Part shown: in pieces, positions 1 through 11,503 of the stretch
How the letters are laid out: each line of letters starts with the position of its first letter
How positions within the stretch are numbered: position 1 is the first letter of the stretch
The notes under the pieces: model-generated
Database searches by the model: none
What the model was told of the DNA's origin: nothing
Seen by the model: only the letters and a program-made list of their open reading frames with translations
From: Lonicera japonica
Taxonomy: Eukaryota; Streptophyta; Magnoliopsida; Dipsacales; Caprifoliaceae
Length of the DNA stretch: 64,000 nucleotides
Assembly: GCA_021464415.1 (NCBI GenBank)
Contig: JAKCWG010000439.1
Span: forward strand, 1-64,000
Reading direction: 5' to 3'
Program-made: the position numbers and the translations under genes

Positions 1-2255
1 ATAGATCTTGAAAGGAAAAATCTCTTATAAACAAATAAATTGTCAAATACTATTTGGTTAGCTTTTGGGTTCACTTTACATACCATAGGTGATTCCATTT
101 AATCAAACTAGTCTAGAATTTATTTTGGGTATATATGTGCAATAATATATTATTCTAGATCCATTGATAATTTGGTGGTGGATTTTTAACTCTTGAAATC
201 CCTACACTTTATTTCTCCAAAACAACTTTCTCTACTTTTATTACATTTTATTAGTATTAAAATTATTCTTAAGAAAAGTAAGCATTTCTAAAAGATAAAA
301 AAATGGTTTTTATTCTAAATCTATTATTTTCTCAACTTTGTTTTCATTGATTCATAAAACAACTTCCGTGGATTTGACCCCTTACTACTACTATCTACGT
401 TACTAATATATTTTGTAGGTACATAAGGGTTTTTGATCAAGTTATTTTTAGCAACGAAGATAGCTCTCTATCAATTGCAAAAGGTAGGATAAACATAAGA
501 TGGGATATTGTTGAAAAAGAAATTAGAATTGAGTACTAAGAACAGAATAAAATTACAAAAAAATTGACAATTGGCGGGAAACAACAGGTTGATTCGTGAA
601 TTAAGTCGCTCTCTAAGACGTTTCGCAGCTCTGCTCGGTATTTGTGTTTGCAGTTTGCTCGGTATTTGTGTTTACAGTTCGCATTGTGCGACGCCGTTCT
701 CAGAATAAAACATGCTCATAAATTCCCTTCTGTCTCGAATTTCCTTGCACAACGGAAATTCAGAAAACTAACACATTTTATATTTTTGCTCGGAAACTTG
801 AAAAAAAAAGAAAATTTCCGAGGAAGGAAAATTCTTTCCATAAGGAAATACATATCAAAGAGAGTATTTAGTTAGAGGAGGAGAGAGCTAAAGCGTACTA
901 TTTTTTTTTTAATTGTGTTATCTCTGAAACTGTGGGAGTGGGTATATATAGTGTAAATGTGATAAAGAGATAAGTTTGCAATAGGTAAGTGGGGGAGAGA
1001 AACCAGGGAGGTTGAAGCAATTTCAACCAAAATTTGACCAATTCAATTAAATTCAATCTTTTTATTAATAAAATTCAATGGATTTTGTACAAAAATATTG
1101 CACACAAAGTAAGTCCAAGTCCATCCAAGTTCTCGTCCAATTACAAAAAATTGGGTAAACAAATTATATATATATATATATCAATTTGCTTCCTTTTTTA
1201 TTTTATAAAATACACACAAAGTTCGAACATATATACCTTGTTGCTTGGGTAGGTTGGTAGTGTAACTAACCCAATTTACGGTTCTCAATTCGGAATTTCC
1301 TAGAGTAATATTAATACTACGACATGCAAGTGAGCAAATCTTTCTACACAACAACTTTAATGATTTCAATCTCCTTTTATCACACCAATCAAACACACAA
1401 TCCATATAATCTTAATCCAACATCATTTAACTTACTTTTATTTAACATACTCAACACACTAGACAAAATTTACCTTTTCATGACTGTTTTTCAAATTGAC
1501 TTTATGTCAATTTTGGAAAAAGGTGAAATAATTTGATTTTATGACTTTTTTTTTAAAACACAGTTACATTTGTTTATTTTTCATGATGCTTTACCATCAT
1601 ATATTTTATTTTTTTAACTTTATTTCAGTTTTGGAAAATAGTTACAAAAATTAAAACATTTTGATATATGACTGTCTTTTGAAAAATAGTCAGTATTGTT
1701 TATTTTTTATGACACTTTTGTATTAACTATCATATTTCTTTTTTCCAACTTTATGTCCGCTTTGAGAAAAATGTAACCGGTGCAATAAAAATATTTAAAA
1801 TTAAATTAATATTAGTTTCGTCAGACAAGTAAAAAAAGAGATGAAATTAGAAGACTTGGTCAAGTCTGTTAGGATTGAAATTCAAAATTAATTTTATTTT
1901 TCAAAAATAAAATTTTTAAAACTATTTTATGCAAAAATAATAAATTTTGAACAGCCCAAGCCCGGTCGATGCACACACATTTGTATCAAATCACACTCAT
2001 CTATGTTCTCATCTAATTGCACAAAATTTGGGTGCATGCCCTTAAGACCCAAACCCTATAATATTTCCATCCATATATGAAGCCACGTAAAGTTTCATAT
2101 TCTTCCTACGAAGGATAAAGGAAAACAAATAAAAAAAATATTGCTTTGTTTTTTCAAAAAATATACTCAAGTTTCAACAAGTATGGTATTTATGACTGAG
2201 AAATCACAGATATCGAACCTAAGAGACCACATCCTGCAAACAAATTGAGACCCTG
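1..2255. other. AT-rich intergenic DNA, no gene supported
   Basis: Both strands are full of stops and the short open frames show no domain, composition or signal that marks a gene. A two-copy 24-bp direct repeat lies at 632-679 and a TA run at 1165-1181. At about 360-470 the words 'gatttgacccc' and 'tgtaggtacataaggg' resemble the closing part of LTRs of some plant gypsy elements, but no terminus or primer site could be fixed, so this is only a hint of an old LTR end. Confidence 0.6.
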
Positions 2256-2389
2256 CAATCAAAGATGCATCCGCCCCAAAATTACACGACGTAAAATTGA
2301 ATTTGCGACAATTCAATGCGGCTATAGATAATACAATCAAAGATGCATGCGTCCCAAAATTACGCAGCGTAAAATTGAATTCGCGACAT
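2256..2389. repeat. Imperfect tandem duplication, period about 78 bp
   Basis: The stretch starting 'caatcaaagatgcat' at 2256 is repeated from 2334 with several substitutions; the second copy breaks off after about 56 bp. The duplication overlaps the 3' end of the minus-strand peptide frame, so that frame's C-terminus may be acquired sequence. Confidence 0.75.
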
Positions 2390-2594
2390 CAAGAAGTATG
2401 AGGAGTTTGGGTATAAGGCGGACATGACCACAAGAACTTGTTCTTCGTGCTAAGGTATTGCACGTGAAATGCCAGCAGAAATCCTCGGTGCGCTGAGGTG
2501 GTATAACACGAAGTAGAAACCCTTCCATGGCCGTCATTACAATGAACAGTAGGACTATGCTAAGTACTGCCATTTTCTTCGCCAACGAAATCAT
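2337..2594 (-). CDS. Candidate small secreted peptide, possibly frameshifted
   Basis: An 85-codon minus-strand frame. It opens with a Lys-containing n-region and a hydrophobic stretch (roughly residues 8-24, AVLSIVLLFIVMTAME) typical of a signal peptide. A short Cys-containing part follows (CWHFTC, then TSSCG). A TATA box lies 73 nt upstream of the ATG, leaving a leader of about 40 nt, which suits a real small gene. The C-terminal third is unusually hydrophobic for a secreted peptide and overlaps a local duplication. In another frame the DNA just after TSSCG reads SCPPYTQTPHTS then stop, so a one-base indel may have altered an ending with a fourth Cys. No family was recognised; function is unknown. 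It could also be chance. Confidence 0.35.
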   Translation of the reverse strand: MISLAKKMAVLSIVLLFIVMTAMEGFLLRVIPPQRTEDFCWHFTCNTLARRTSSCGHVRLIPKLLILLDVANSILRCVILGRMHL

Positions 2595-2660
2595 GTTTGT
2601 TGATCTATTTTTAATTGTGTGAACACTTTCTGATACTTGTTCAAGGGATTGATTATATTA

Positions 2661-2676
2661 TATACATATATATAGG
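2661..2676 (-). promoter_or_regulatory. TATA box upstream of the peptide candidate
   Basis: On the minus strand this reads CCTATATATATGTATA. It lies about 70 nt before the ATG at 2594, at a spacing that would start transcription near 2635. TATA-like words are common in such AT-rich DNA, so support comes only from its position. Confidence 0.35.
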
Positions 2677-2962
2677 TGATTTTGTTAGTAAGTAATTAAA
2701 CATTGTTCAAAGGAATAACGATGAATTGCATTGGTTCAATCGAACTATGCAATAAAATTAAACATAATAACGTAGGAATGGTCCAAAAATTTGTCGTCTT
2801 CATTTGATTCGTAGTGTAGAGACTGAAATAGAAGTCCAGGCTCTGATGTTATGGCCTGAAATATTTAACCTAAAATCAGTTGGCCATGAGTGGATCGAGT
2901 AGGCTCTTATTTTTTTTTTAGTTATGTTTTGTTATTTTTCGTAATTAACTAGATAGTACTAT

Positions 2963-3090
2963 TGAGACAATAAATCCCACATCGGGAAATCGAAGCCTTA
3001 CTACAATATATATAAGATCTAGGGGCACTCAACCCCTATCCAATTTGTTTGGCTCGGATGTTACGAACTCTAATATAATATCAAAGAAAG
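2963..3090 (+). repeat. Old LTR end of the 'TCCCACATCGG' type
   Basis: The sequence has TCCCACATCGGGAAA (from 2975), a TATA-like 'caatatatataag', and closes with 'ctctaatataatatcaaag'. The last word resembles an LTR end followed by a decayed initiator-Met-tRNA primer site (TGGTATCAGAG). This order is common in plant LTR relics. No coding part or partner LTR was seen. Confidence 0.35.
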
Positions 3091-3225
3091 AGATATAAAA
3101 CTGAACTTTAACAAAAGTTGTAATCATTTTAATAGTAACATAAAAAATAATATTCATTTAACTTAACAAATTGATCCTATAAATATTTGAATTTGATTAA
3201 TATAATTTAATAATAATTAGTTTTC

Positions 3226-3408
3226 TGTTGTAGGGACAACTCTACTCAATTCTTCATTAGATGAGCCCTTTAAATAGGGAACAAATACAATAGTAAATAG
3301 GGTTTACAAGGAAGCCCATTATGGCCCATAATACACAATTTACATAGTAAAATCCCTAATACATATTCTATCTAGACGGTAGCACACTGTGTGTAATTTC
3401 CTTCAACA
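3226..3408 (-). repeat. COP1 3' LTR
   Basis: 183 bp, with TGTTG and CAACA at the two ends. It differs from the other LTR at three positions by direct comparison. It is preceded on the minus strand by a polypurine tract. Confidence 0.95.
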
Positions 3409-3417
3409 CTCCCCCTT
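3409..3417 (-). promoter_or_regulatory. COP1 polypurine tract
   Basis: On the minus strand AAGGGGGAG directly abuts the 3' LTR start TGTTGAAGG. This is the usual plus-strand primer of copia elements. Confidence 0.9.
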
Positions 3418-3440
3418 GTGCTAAGTCAGAGATAGAATGG

Positions 3441-3870
3441 TACATGTCTTGTTGCCTCATTAAAACCTTGTCAAGTAACAAAAACCCTGTGGAAAAAAAT
3501 AACCTTGATCGAAGGGAAAAGAGTACAACATTATGACAATCCTGTTAAACTTCCTCCATTGAGTTTATATTTCTATTTGATCCTTACTTCAATCAATAGA
3601 GTTTTGCACATATCATTACCTCGTTAAAAACCTTACCAAGTAACAAAACCCAGTGGAAAAAATAAATCTTGGTTTAAGGAAAAGAGTATAACGTAACGTC
3701 ATGTGGATATTAGACTCCCCCTCAAGTCTATATCTCCCCCTGATATTTACATTAATCAAGGAATTTGAAAAGCTTATGCATGTATCGTTGCCTCATTAAA
3801 AACCTTACCAAGTAACAAAACCCAGTGGGAAAAATAAACCTTGGTCTAAGGAAAAGAGTACAACGTATGT
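3441..3870 (-). repeat. Three spaced ~90-bp repeats in the COP1 3' non-coding region
   Basis: Three similar units start near 3441, 3606 and 3778. Each contains 'cctcattaaaa(a)cctt', 'aagtaacaaaa', an 'ccagtgg'-like word and 'ggaaaagagta', separated by 70-85 bp of less similar DNA. They lie between the RNase H relic and the polypurine tract and are not coding. Similar reiterated segments occur downstream of pol in some plant copia elements; a role is unknown. Confidence 0.8.
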
Positions 3871-3959
3871 GTGAAAATTTCATCATATTTCACACATTCC
3901 CTTGATCATTACTTCGATCATGAGAGTTGGAAAAGTCTAAGTACCCTTATATTTTTCAC

Positions 3960-5330
3960 ATGCTTTTCAAATATGGCCTTAGGAAAAGATTTGGTGAACT
4001 AGTTTGCTATATTCTCCTTAGAGCTTTGTGTGGGCCAGAGAGATACTCAACATCAACAAAATCAATCAAGATTTTGTTTTAGATTTCAATGAAAGGGGTG
4101 GCTATTTTAGCATCATCATTTACTTTAGATGTTACTGTCGTATACACTTTTTTCTCTCTGTAGGGAAAGAACAATTTCAAGCCAATGGTTCTTTTTAGGT
4201 GTTCAATTATGCTGCGTTGGCGCTGAGCTAAATCTAGCTAACAAGTTCAATGCGAATATTATGTCTAGTCGAGTATTTTGTGTTAAGTGCAATAATGCGC
4301 ATATTGCATTTAGATAAGAAGTTTCATCTCCCAACACATTTTCGTAATCTTCCTTTGTACGAAATTGATCTTTCCTTTGATCTAAACTTCGACCGATCAT
4401 GGGAGTGCTAACAGAATGCGTTTTGTCCAGGTTAAATTGCCTGATTATCTTTTGAACATACGCAGACTAGTGGATTAGTATTCCACAAGCTCGATATTCT
4501 AGATTAAGATCTAAACAAAAATTCGAGCTTTCCCAAGATTCTTTATCTCAAATTTGGATTTCAAGTAACTTGCGGTTTCTCTTATTTCATCAAGAGTACC
4601 TATTATGTTCATATCATCGACATATACAGCTACAATTGCGAATCCAGAACTTGTTTTCTTTATGAATACGCATGGGCATAATTCATCGTTCTTATATCCC
4701 TTCCCAATCAAGTAGTCACTTAGACGGGTATACCACATCCGTCCGAATTATTTTAATCTGTAAAGTGAGCGTTTCAACCTAATTGCAAATGCACTCCGTG
4801 GTTTAGAGTCACTTGACTTGGGTAATGTAAGGCCATCAGGCACTTTCGTATATATCTCTGAATCAAAATCCCCTTAGAGATATGCAGTAACCACATCCAT
4901 GAGCTGCATTTTCAGTCATTCGAAAACTACCGAAGTAGCGGAATGTTATAATGTTTAAGCAATTCCAAAGCGTCTGTGTGGAACCTTGCGCCACAAGGTG
5001 AGCCCTTTTACTTCAGAACTTCTTTTTTCTCATTTACGCTTTATGGCAAATAATTGTTTATGTCCTACAGGCTTTACACTTGGCGCGGTTAGCACTACCG
5101 GACCAAATACCTGTCTCGTTGCCATAGAATCTAATTCTATATGGATTGCTTATTTTTATTTAGGCCAATTTTGCCCTTTGTTGACATTTTGCAACAGAGC
5201 GAGGTTCAACATCATCGTGCTCTTTGACTTCTTGAGCAACAGTGTATCATTAATGCATCCATTAATTCATATGCCATCCCTTAACCCATTGAGATTTATT
5301 TATTCTCTGGAATCATTATAACTTCGGGGC
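3960..5330 (-). pseudogene. COP1 pol: reverse transcriptase and RNase H, decayed
   Basis: Minus-strand translation over several frames gives the N-terminal copia RT region near 5200-5000 (ELDSMATRQVFGPVV, then VKPVG), VPDGLTLPKSS near 4830, and the active-site block AVYVDDMNIIGT near 4620. The RT-RNase H connection (KEDYENVLGDETSYLNAI, NLLARFSS) is at 4400-4210. Stops replace expected residues at least before YLIGKGY, where a Gln codon became TAA, and in the linker. The YVDD catalytic motif survives. RNase H fades after about 4150. This is clearly copia-type; it could not work in cis as written. Confidence 0.85.
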
Positions 5331-6845
5331 GTCCCCCAGTATTGATTCATGGACATAAATATAATCAGAGATAATCTCATAAAAGGGGCTTTTACATTAA
5401 TGATTAATTGATTAATTTGTGCCTTACTCCACCTCTTCTTTGGTGTGAGTGTTTGTCGTACCAAATGGCCTCCTTTTATTCATTTTAAGGAGCCATGGCC
5501 TCAACCACACCTCCACTAAGTGTGGTTGCAGAGTCTCTTTCTGCGACACTGTGCCCTTGTTGGGGACTTATAACCTTGCAGGCATATTGCAGCTAGTATG
5601 TTTGATCTCGTCACTTTTCGATATCAGTAAAAGTATCAAGCATCGAATCTGTTACATTTTCAAGATCGATTATTCTTTTTCACTTCACTATACATTGTTA
5701 TGTGCGTGGGGATCAAGATGAGACATAGTGGAGACCACGACAATTCCTATTGTTCCCTTGAAAATTTCTTTTCTTATCTCCCCATAACGACGGGAAGACT
5801 GTCTCATCAAAGTGACAATCCGCAATTCTTAGCGGTAAAGAGATCACCTAACAAGGATTTCAAATAGCGAATTATCGTTGAGAATTCATATCCAACGTTA
5901 ATACTTAATTGTTTCAGCAAGCCCAGTTTAGTGCGCTGTGGGGGCGCAATCGGAACATATGCATAAAATATCAGGCTAATATCCAGTTACCAACTGGTAT
6001 GCATATAATAGTTGTCTAATATTGGACCTTGAAACAAATAAGTAAAGCTGCATACAATATTGCATAAATCCCGGGCATACATAGGCAATACAGTGCGCAT
6101 AACCAATGCCTTATCTGCCATCTATATTCTTTTGATGGTTGTTTTGTGAGACCTTTTTGCGTATGCACATGGAGAACGGGATTCTTTACTTCGATTTTAT
6201 GCAATGATCATCAAGTACTTTTGATGTAAACCCTCCAGCTTTATCGAGTCTTATAGACATGGTACAGTAATCAGGGTGGTGAGCCCTTAAGCGTATAATA
6301 TGTACTAAGAGGTTTGTAAATGCAGCATTTCTTGTAGATAATTATTCGACATGTGACCAGAATGTCGAATTATCCATCAGATCCATAAAGTACTTTGAAT
6401 GGTTCCGCACTCTGGCTGATTTTATCTACAAATATATATTGTAAGAATGGTATATTTTATTTTGTATCTTTAGCATAAGAAGGTCTCGATCTTATTTTTG
6501 CTAAAGAGCAGGCTTTGAAAAATGGGTTGTCGTTCCTTTGACATGGTCAATTAGGCATAATGGGAAGGGGGATATGGCTTTCAATACTTCGAAAATCAAG
6601 AATTACTTTTGAGCATTACTAGTATCAACACGTTACAATGTGTTGAAGTTTTGTCCCATTTATTTGTCACTCAAAAGAAGGGATATCCGTGTAAATACTT
6701 TAACGCATGGATTATCATGACCAAGGTGCACTAGGCAAGCATGCCAAAGCCTGTATGAGTTTATGTCCCACGGTACATTGTTAGTGACATCATAGGATTT
6801 GACAATCCTTATCTTAGTGGGGTACATTCCACAAGAATGACTCAT
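5331..6845 (-). pseudogene. COP1 pol: integrase, catalytically dead
   Basis: The pre-integrase block is at 6845-6700 (SYDVTNNVPWD, then degenerate WHACLVHLGH). The core follows: YFMDLMDNST with the first Asp region, then IIRLRAHHPDY, then SIRLDKAGGFTS, where copia elements normally have DNAGEF. Next comes HVHTQKGLTKQ, where HTQNGLAE is usual, so the third catalytic residue, Glu, is Lys here. Further down ADCHFDETVFPSL (near 5810) marks the conserved end of the core. Stops and frameshifts lie between blocks. Pairing with the YVDD reverse transcriptase supports copia. Confidence 0.8.
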
Positions 6846-7492
6846 AAGTTTCTTTAAAATGCGTTTCTTTACACTTTTGTTTAGAAGTAAAATAAATATA
6901 TTTTTGTTCCATTCTTACATTTTGTTTTTGTATGATTACTGTTGGAATGAATATCATAAACAAAGTTCAAGTCGCTCTGAGTGCATATAGAGCCTATGTG
7001 GCTTTAAACACCATTTTTCTAACAAAATGGTTGAGCAGTTCTTTGCTCTTATTTAATCATCACAGTCACATAGGTATTATAGGTTATTAATTGCCTATTT
7101 CATAGGATGGCTATAGTGTTCTCACTATCAACCAATCATTAAAGTTATCATCGATTCATTTTTACAGTAATGAAATCGAGTATAAATTCTGAACTATGTA
7201 GTAATAAAACAAACAAATTCAATTACTTTAGAATAAAATTTGAATAAAACTAACAGTAATCAATCCAGTATCTTGTTTAGAAATCTAATCCATCAAAACA
7301 ACATAAACTTTAAGACAAAACCATAGTCTAATTAAAAATTAGGCAATATGCCTGTTCAATTACTTCTGAAAAATCGGGTGCATCCATTGACTGAGCAAAG
7401 TCCTTATTGCCACTAATGTCTGCGATTGTGAAGTTGACATAAGCGTCATTGTCTTCTTCGTTCATAAAGTGAGATTCTTGTTCTTTAGATTC
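6846..7492 (-). other. COP1 gag-pol linker; protease not recognisable
   Basis: Directly after the gag stop the frame continues as ESKEQESHFMNEEDNDAYVN to about 7330, so the gag stop (TGA, possibly from CGA) is probably a mutation inside a longer gag-pol frame. From 7330 to 6846 the DNA is AT-rich and I could not find the D-S/T-G protease motif, which suggests a deletion or strong decay. Confidence 0.55.
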
Positions 7493-8386
7493 TCAATATC
7501 TCTTGTAACTGGCTGCTACTTTAGCGCTTGCATGGCAGTTCTTGTACCAATGCCCAGCAACTCCACACCTATAACATGGCTTGTTGCCAACTCTTTCCTT
7601 TTTGATCGGAGGGTTATTAGGTGCATTTTTCACCTTGTTTTCCTGACCACTAGGTCCAATAGTATCATTTCTTCTCCATACTTTGGAAGAGCCTCCACGA
7701 CCCGCACCACGACTCCCATGTCCCTTTCCACGTTGTGCCTTGTTGCCACGTGGGTAGGGATCAACACGTCCAACCCCCCTTGCATTGGGGTTCTTTCCAC
7801 TGTTCATCTTACCGTAGTTAACCTCAGGAATTTTCTTTGTCCCGACGAGCCTGACATTGTTATTCAAAAGAACCTCATTATGCCTTTCAGCCACTTGCAG
7901 TAGGTTGATCAGCTTATTGAATGTTGTGATTCTTTTGTTATCATACTCGAGCCTATACTGGTTCGCTAGTATAAGTGCTGAAGTAGGAAAAGTGGAAAGT
8001 GTCTTCTGAATCATATCATCTTCCGTGAGATCCTTTCCACAGAAGTTAAGACGTGCCTTTAGGCGCAACATGTCCTTGTTGAAGTCATTAACCCTTTTAT
8101 AATCAAGCAAGCGGATTTCATTCCACTGAACGGTCAATTCTGGGAGCAAAGTGTCATGAATGATCCCAAAACGTCCCTTAAGGGCATCCCATAATTCTTT
8201 AGGTGTCTTCAACTGAAGGTACTCCCAATGTAAGCTGGGGTCAATATGTTTTCTTAGAAACATTAATGCATTTGCTTTCACCTTATCAGACGGCCCATTT
8301 TCTGTGGGGTCTTTTGGGTCAGTAAGTGTAGCCGAGTATCCTTCTGAGTCCAAAATGTCAAATTCGGGTCGAGTTGGGTCGGCCAT
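7493..8386 (-). CDS. COP1 Gag capsid/nucleocapsid protein
   Basis: A 297-codon open frame starting MADPTRPEFDIL at 8386. The N-terminal two thirds match the copia Gag capsid fold (HIDPSLHWEYLQLKTPKELW, LPELTVQWNEIRLLDY, LTEDDMIQKTLSTFPTS). A basic Gly/Arg-rich stretch follows (RGNKAQRGKGHGSRGAGRGG), then one zinc knuckle, CYRCGVAGHWYKNCH (C-x2-C-x4-H-x4-C), near the end. In the family Gag packages element RNA into cytoplasmic particles. It is the only fully open coding region of COP1. The stop follows shortly after the knuckle, and sense coding resumes beyond it, so the original protein probably read through to pol. Confidence 0.88.
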   Translation of the reverse strand: MADPTRPEFDILDSEGYSATLTDPKDPTENGPSDKVKANALMFLRKHIDPSLHWEYLQLKTPKELWDALKGRFGIIHDTLLPELTVQWNEIRLLDYKRVNDFNKDMLRLKARLNFCGKDLTEDDMIQKTLSTFPTSALILANQYRLEYDNKRITTFNKLINLLQVAERHNEVLLNNNVRLVGTKKIPEVNYGKMNSGKNPNARGVGRVDPYPRGNKAQRGKGHGSRGAGRGGSSKVWRRNDTIGPSGQENKVKNAPNNPPIKKERVGNKPCYRCGVAGHWYKNCHASAKVAASYKRY

Positions 8387-8787
8387 CTTAAAAAAAATTA
8401 CAATATTACACAGTTATGAGTACATCCATATTAATTATGTTTTAGGAATATGAATTAGATTTCAAAACCAAAATTCGTAATGGTCACATTTTCGATGCTG
8501 TTTGAAAATACTTTATCATAGTGATTATAATGCGCATGAACTTTCATCATCATGGCAACTTACAAATTTATGACATACTAAATAAAATAATTGACAATAT
8601 AAGTAATTGTGAGAAATACAATTATATAAGTAATATTTAATTTTTCTTAGCATACTAATTGATCACAATTATAGTAATTAGGCAAGTAATGAAAATAATA
8701 TAGGAAAAAGGAAAAAAAAAACATAATATATCTCTCGGTTGTCCTATAGCTAATTAATAAAAATATATATACCGATAGAAATCAAAA

Positions 8788-10447
8788 TGACGCAACCGAA
8801 ATAGTGTGTTGTGTTAAAGCCCAAGTGCAGGCTCGTCAAGTAGTAATATAGTCTCGGAAGTCCGAGTGTCGAACCACAGGGATAAGTGAAAAGGAATGGA
8901 ATGGATTACGGATTAAAGTGTTTTCTGATTCTTGTAAGATGAAATGGTTATCGAACAACGTAAATGTAAAATGGTTGTGAAATTTAATAAGAAAGCACTA
9001 AGGTAGTTGGAGGTTAGTTATGATTAAAGAGACGGTGATCACTAGCTCATACAAAGATTATAACACAAGATTTCTCAAAATATGGGGAATGTTGGTGTAT
9101 CTCTCAATAGCAAAGGGTGCGACGCTAGGCGACTCATTCCGAGTTGAAGCTATATCGAGAAAGAGACAAACGACATTCCACCAAAGACGGGGTTATCATT
9201 CCTACCTCTTAGCTACGGGTGTGAAGCAAGGCAACCCATTCCCGATGAGGCTAATCCGAGATAGATATGACAAACTCATCATTAAACGATTTAACATAAA
9301 GCAAGTGTAGTAATCTCATGATTTAAAGAATGAAAATTATAAAGTGAATCCTAACAATGAAACGGAATAAAGTTTATGGGATAAATTAGTCAACTCATCG
9401 TTTATCACATATGGTAGAACATAAAGAGTCTAAGTATCACATAAAGTGTAAGAAGCACTCAATATATCAATAAATGAATCAAAGATAAGCTAAACAAATT
9501 TAAAATCCATCTATGGAGTTTTAAGAACTATTCATAATTTCTATGAAGAGGGAAAAACTCCATGGATGGGGGAAAGGGACTACAAGCTTTCTAGAACCAT
9601 AGAAATATGTTGTATGCTCATTAACAACCAAGAACTAAATATACAAGGCATATAAAGTCTTGACTTAATATGAAAATACCTAGAAAGCTTGAAATAATGG
9701 AAGATATGATGAAGAAGAAGAAGATTCACAAATATTTATCAAACTTTAGATATGGATTGAGCCATTAATCACCAAAAATCATATCACAATCAACCTCCGT
9801 AACCTTAGAAATAGACTACTCCATAATAGATGCAAGAACAAATATCATAGAAGAAGAAATCATTCTTACAAATTAAGCACTTACAATGGAGAAATGAAGA
9901 ACAATCAACAAGTGAGCTCTCCCCTCTCTCTAGAACTCTCCAAATCTTTCCTAAAAACTAGATAATATCTTCTCTATGTAAAAGAAATAATATATATATT
10001 AAAAGGTAGAAAAATATCTAACTAAATATCTAAAATAGCTTGAACCACTAAAATAGCCCATTTTGGGTGTGAAATGGCCAAGTTGCCAGGGCCATGATCG
10101 ATCATGGCCAACCCATGATCGATCATGGGGTCTTCTGCCTGACTGCCAGTTTATACCATGATCGATCATGGTATACCCATGATCGATCATGCTTCTGGGA
10201 AATTCCTCAGATCAGCATTTTGCGAGCTTTTCACTAGCGCTTGATCAATCATTCGAAGGCCAATGCATCCTATGCCTATAAACACATAGAAACACAACAA
10301 AAGCACACCTAGCGGGACGATGTTAGATACAAAACTCGCCAAGACACTAATCTCGAGATAAGTGGATAATTAGGCATAATTAAAGCAACAAACGCGTCAT
10401 GCGACTCTGGGAAAGAGTTTATGCATGACAATATTAGGCGTTTATCA
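8788..10447 (-). repeat. Solo LTR of the ATH1 (Athila) family inside COP1
   Basis: 1660 bp. On the minus strand it begins TGATAAACGCCTAATATT and ends TTGCGTCA, matching the ATH1 LTR at 16892-18353 in order and content. It is flanked by a perfect TSD, CAAAA (8783-8787 and 10448-10452). No internal sequence remains, as expected from LTR-LTR recombination. A TATA-like run lies at 9989-10000. It carries four copies of a 14-bp palindrome. Confidence 0.93.
10093..10191. repeat. Four 14-bp palindromes in the U3 of the ATH1-family solo LTR
   Basis: CATGATCGATCATG occurs perfectly at 10093-10106, 10114-10127, 10157-10170 and 10178-10191, as two pairs with 7-bp gaps. On the minus strand they lie about 90-200 bp upstream of the TATA-like run, an enhancer-like position. 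Confidence 0.9.
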
Positions 10448-10452
10448 CAAAA

Positions 10453-10927
10453 ATTAATCAACAATAAAAGATCAAGAAGAAAAGAATGTACTCGGTAAAT
10501 AAGAAAAAAAAATATTAATAATTTTAAATTAATGACATAATGCAGTCCACTTCAAATTAATATAAAATTGCTCTTAACAAAAGAGAAAATAAACTAAAAG
10601 TAATAACATTTTTAAAACTCCTAGAAAGCCGTGCATGCTTTTAGATAACAACATATAATAATAAAATTTTGGTTGTTATGCTTGATAAAAATAAAAGAAA
10701 GAAGAAAGAATATGGCTGAATATATATAAATGTACAAAAAAAAACAAATCAACCATACACATATATAAAATATATATAAATGTAACTTTATCTGTCAATT
10801 GTCAGTTGGCAGAAAAATATATAATATACATTTAAAATAATAATGCATATATATATTTACACATATATATCAAATGTCAGACCACAAAATTTTTAAAAAA
10901 AAACTAATATTAATACAAACTGAAACT

Positions 10928-10958
<31 letters not shown>

Positions 10959-11503
10959 ACCTCCATTCGGCACTATCATAAAAAAAAAAAAAAACAAACA
11001 AAATTTCACTTAACTAATGCATATATAAGATTTGAAAAATTTTACTGTTCCAAAAACAATTTGCACAAAATAACTTTACAAACATATTATCAATCGGAAG
11101 CAATAAAAAAAATAGTTTAGACAAGCAAAATCAACGGTAATAGCAAGAGAATATTAGATTTACCAATTCAAGAACAAATCTTGCACAAATTCGGAGTTCA
11201 AAGCAACAAGAATAGATCTTGAAAAATAAGAACAATAAACTATATAGATGTCAGAAAGGTATTACCTGATTTATGGAGAAAGACAGCCACAATAGATTCG
11301 GATCTTTAATCCGAATTTAGGATGAGAAAAATTACGCAAGAACAGAGATATGACGCCGGATCTCCGACTGGGCTGGGTGGAGATGGACTATCGTAGTTGC
11401 CGCCGGAATATTGCCCAAGAACTTGAGTTCTTCAAAAAAAAAAAATCTAGATAGTTGTACGGCTGCTTATTTTAGGTTATTAGCTCTGAGCGTGCTGATA
11501 ACG
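10453..11503 (-). other. COP1 5' leader (continues at 8387-8782)
   Basis: Non-coding, very AT-rich, with an AT run near 10929-10950 and poly-A tracts. The sequence next to the 5' LTR reads, on the minus strand, CGTTATCAGCACGCTC. This is where the primer site should be, but it is not the common TGGTATCAGAGC, so the primer tRNA was not assigned. Confidence 0.6.

Noticed and set aside
7469..7903. 144-codon plus-strand frame
   Set aside because: It is the antisense shadow of the COP1 gag.
9020..9310. 96-codon plus-strand frame
   Set aside because: It is antisense inside the ATH1-family solo LTR and has no counterpart of note in the ATH1 LTR.
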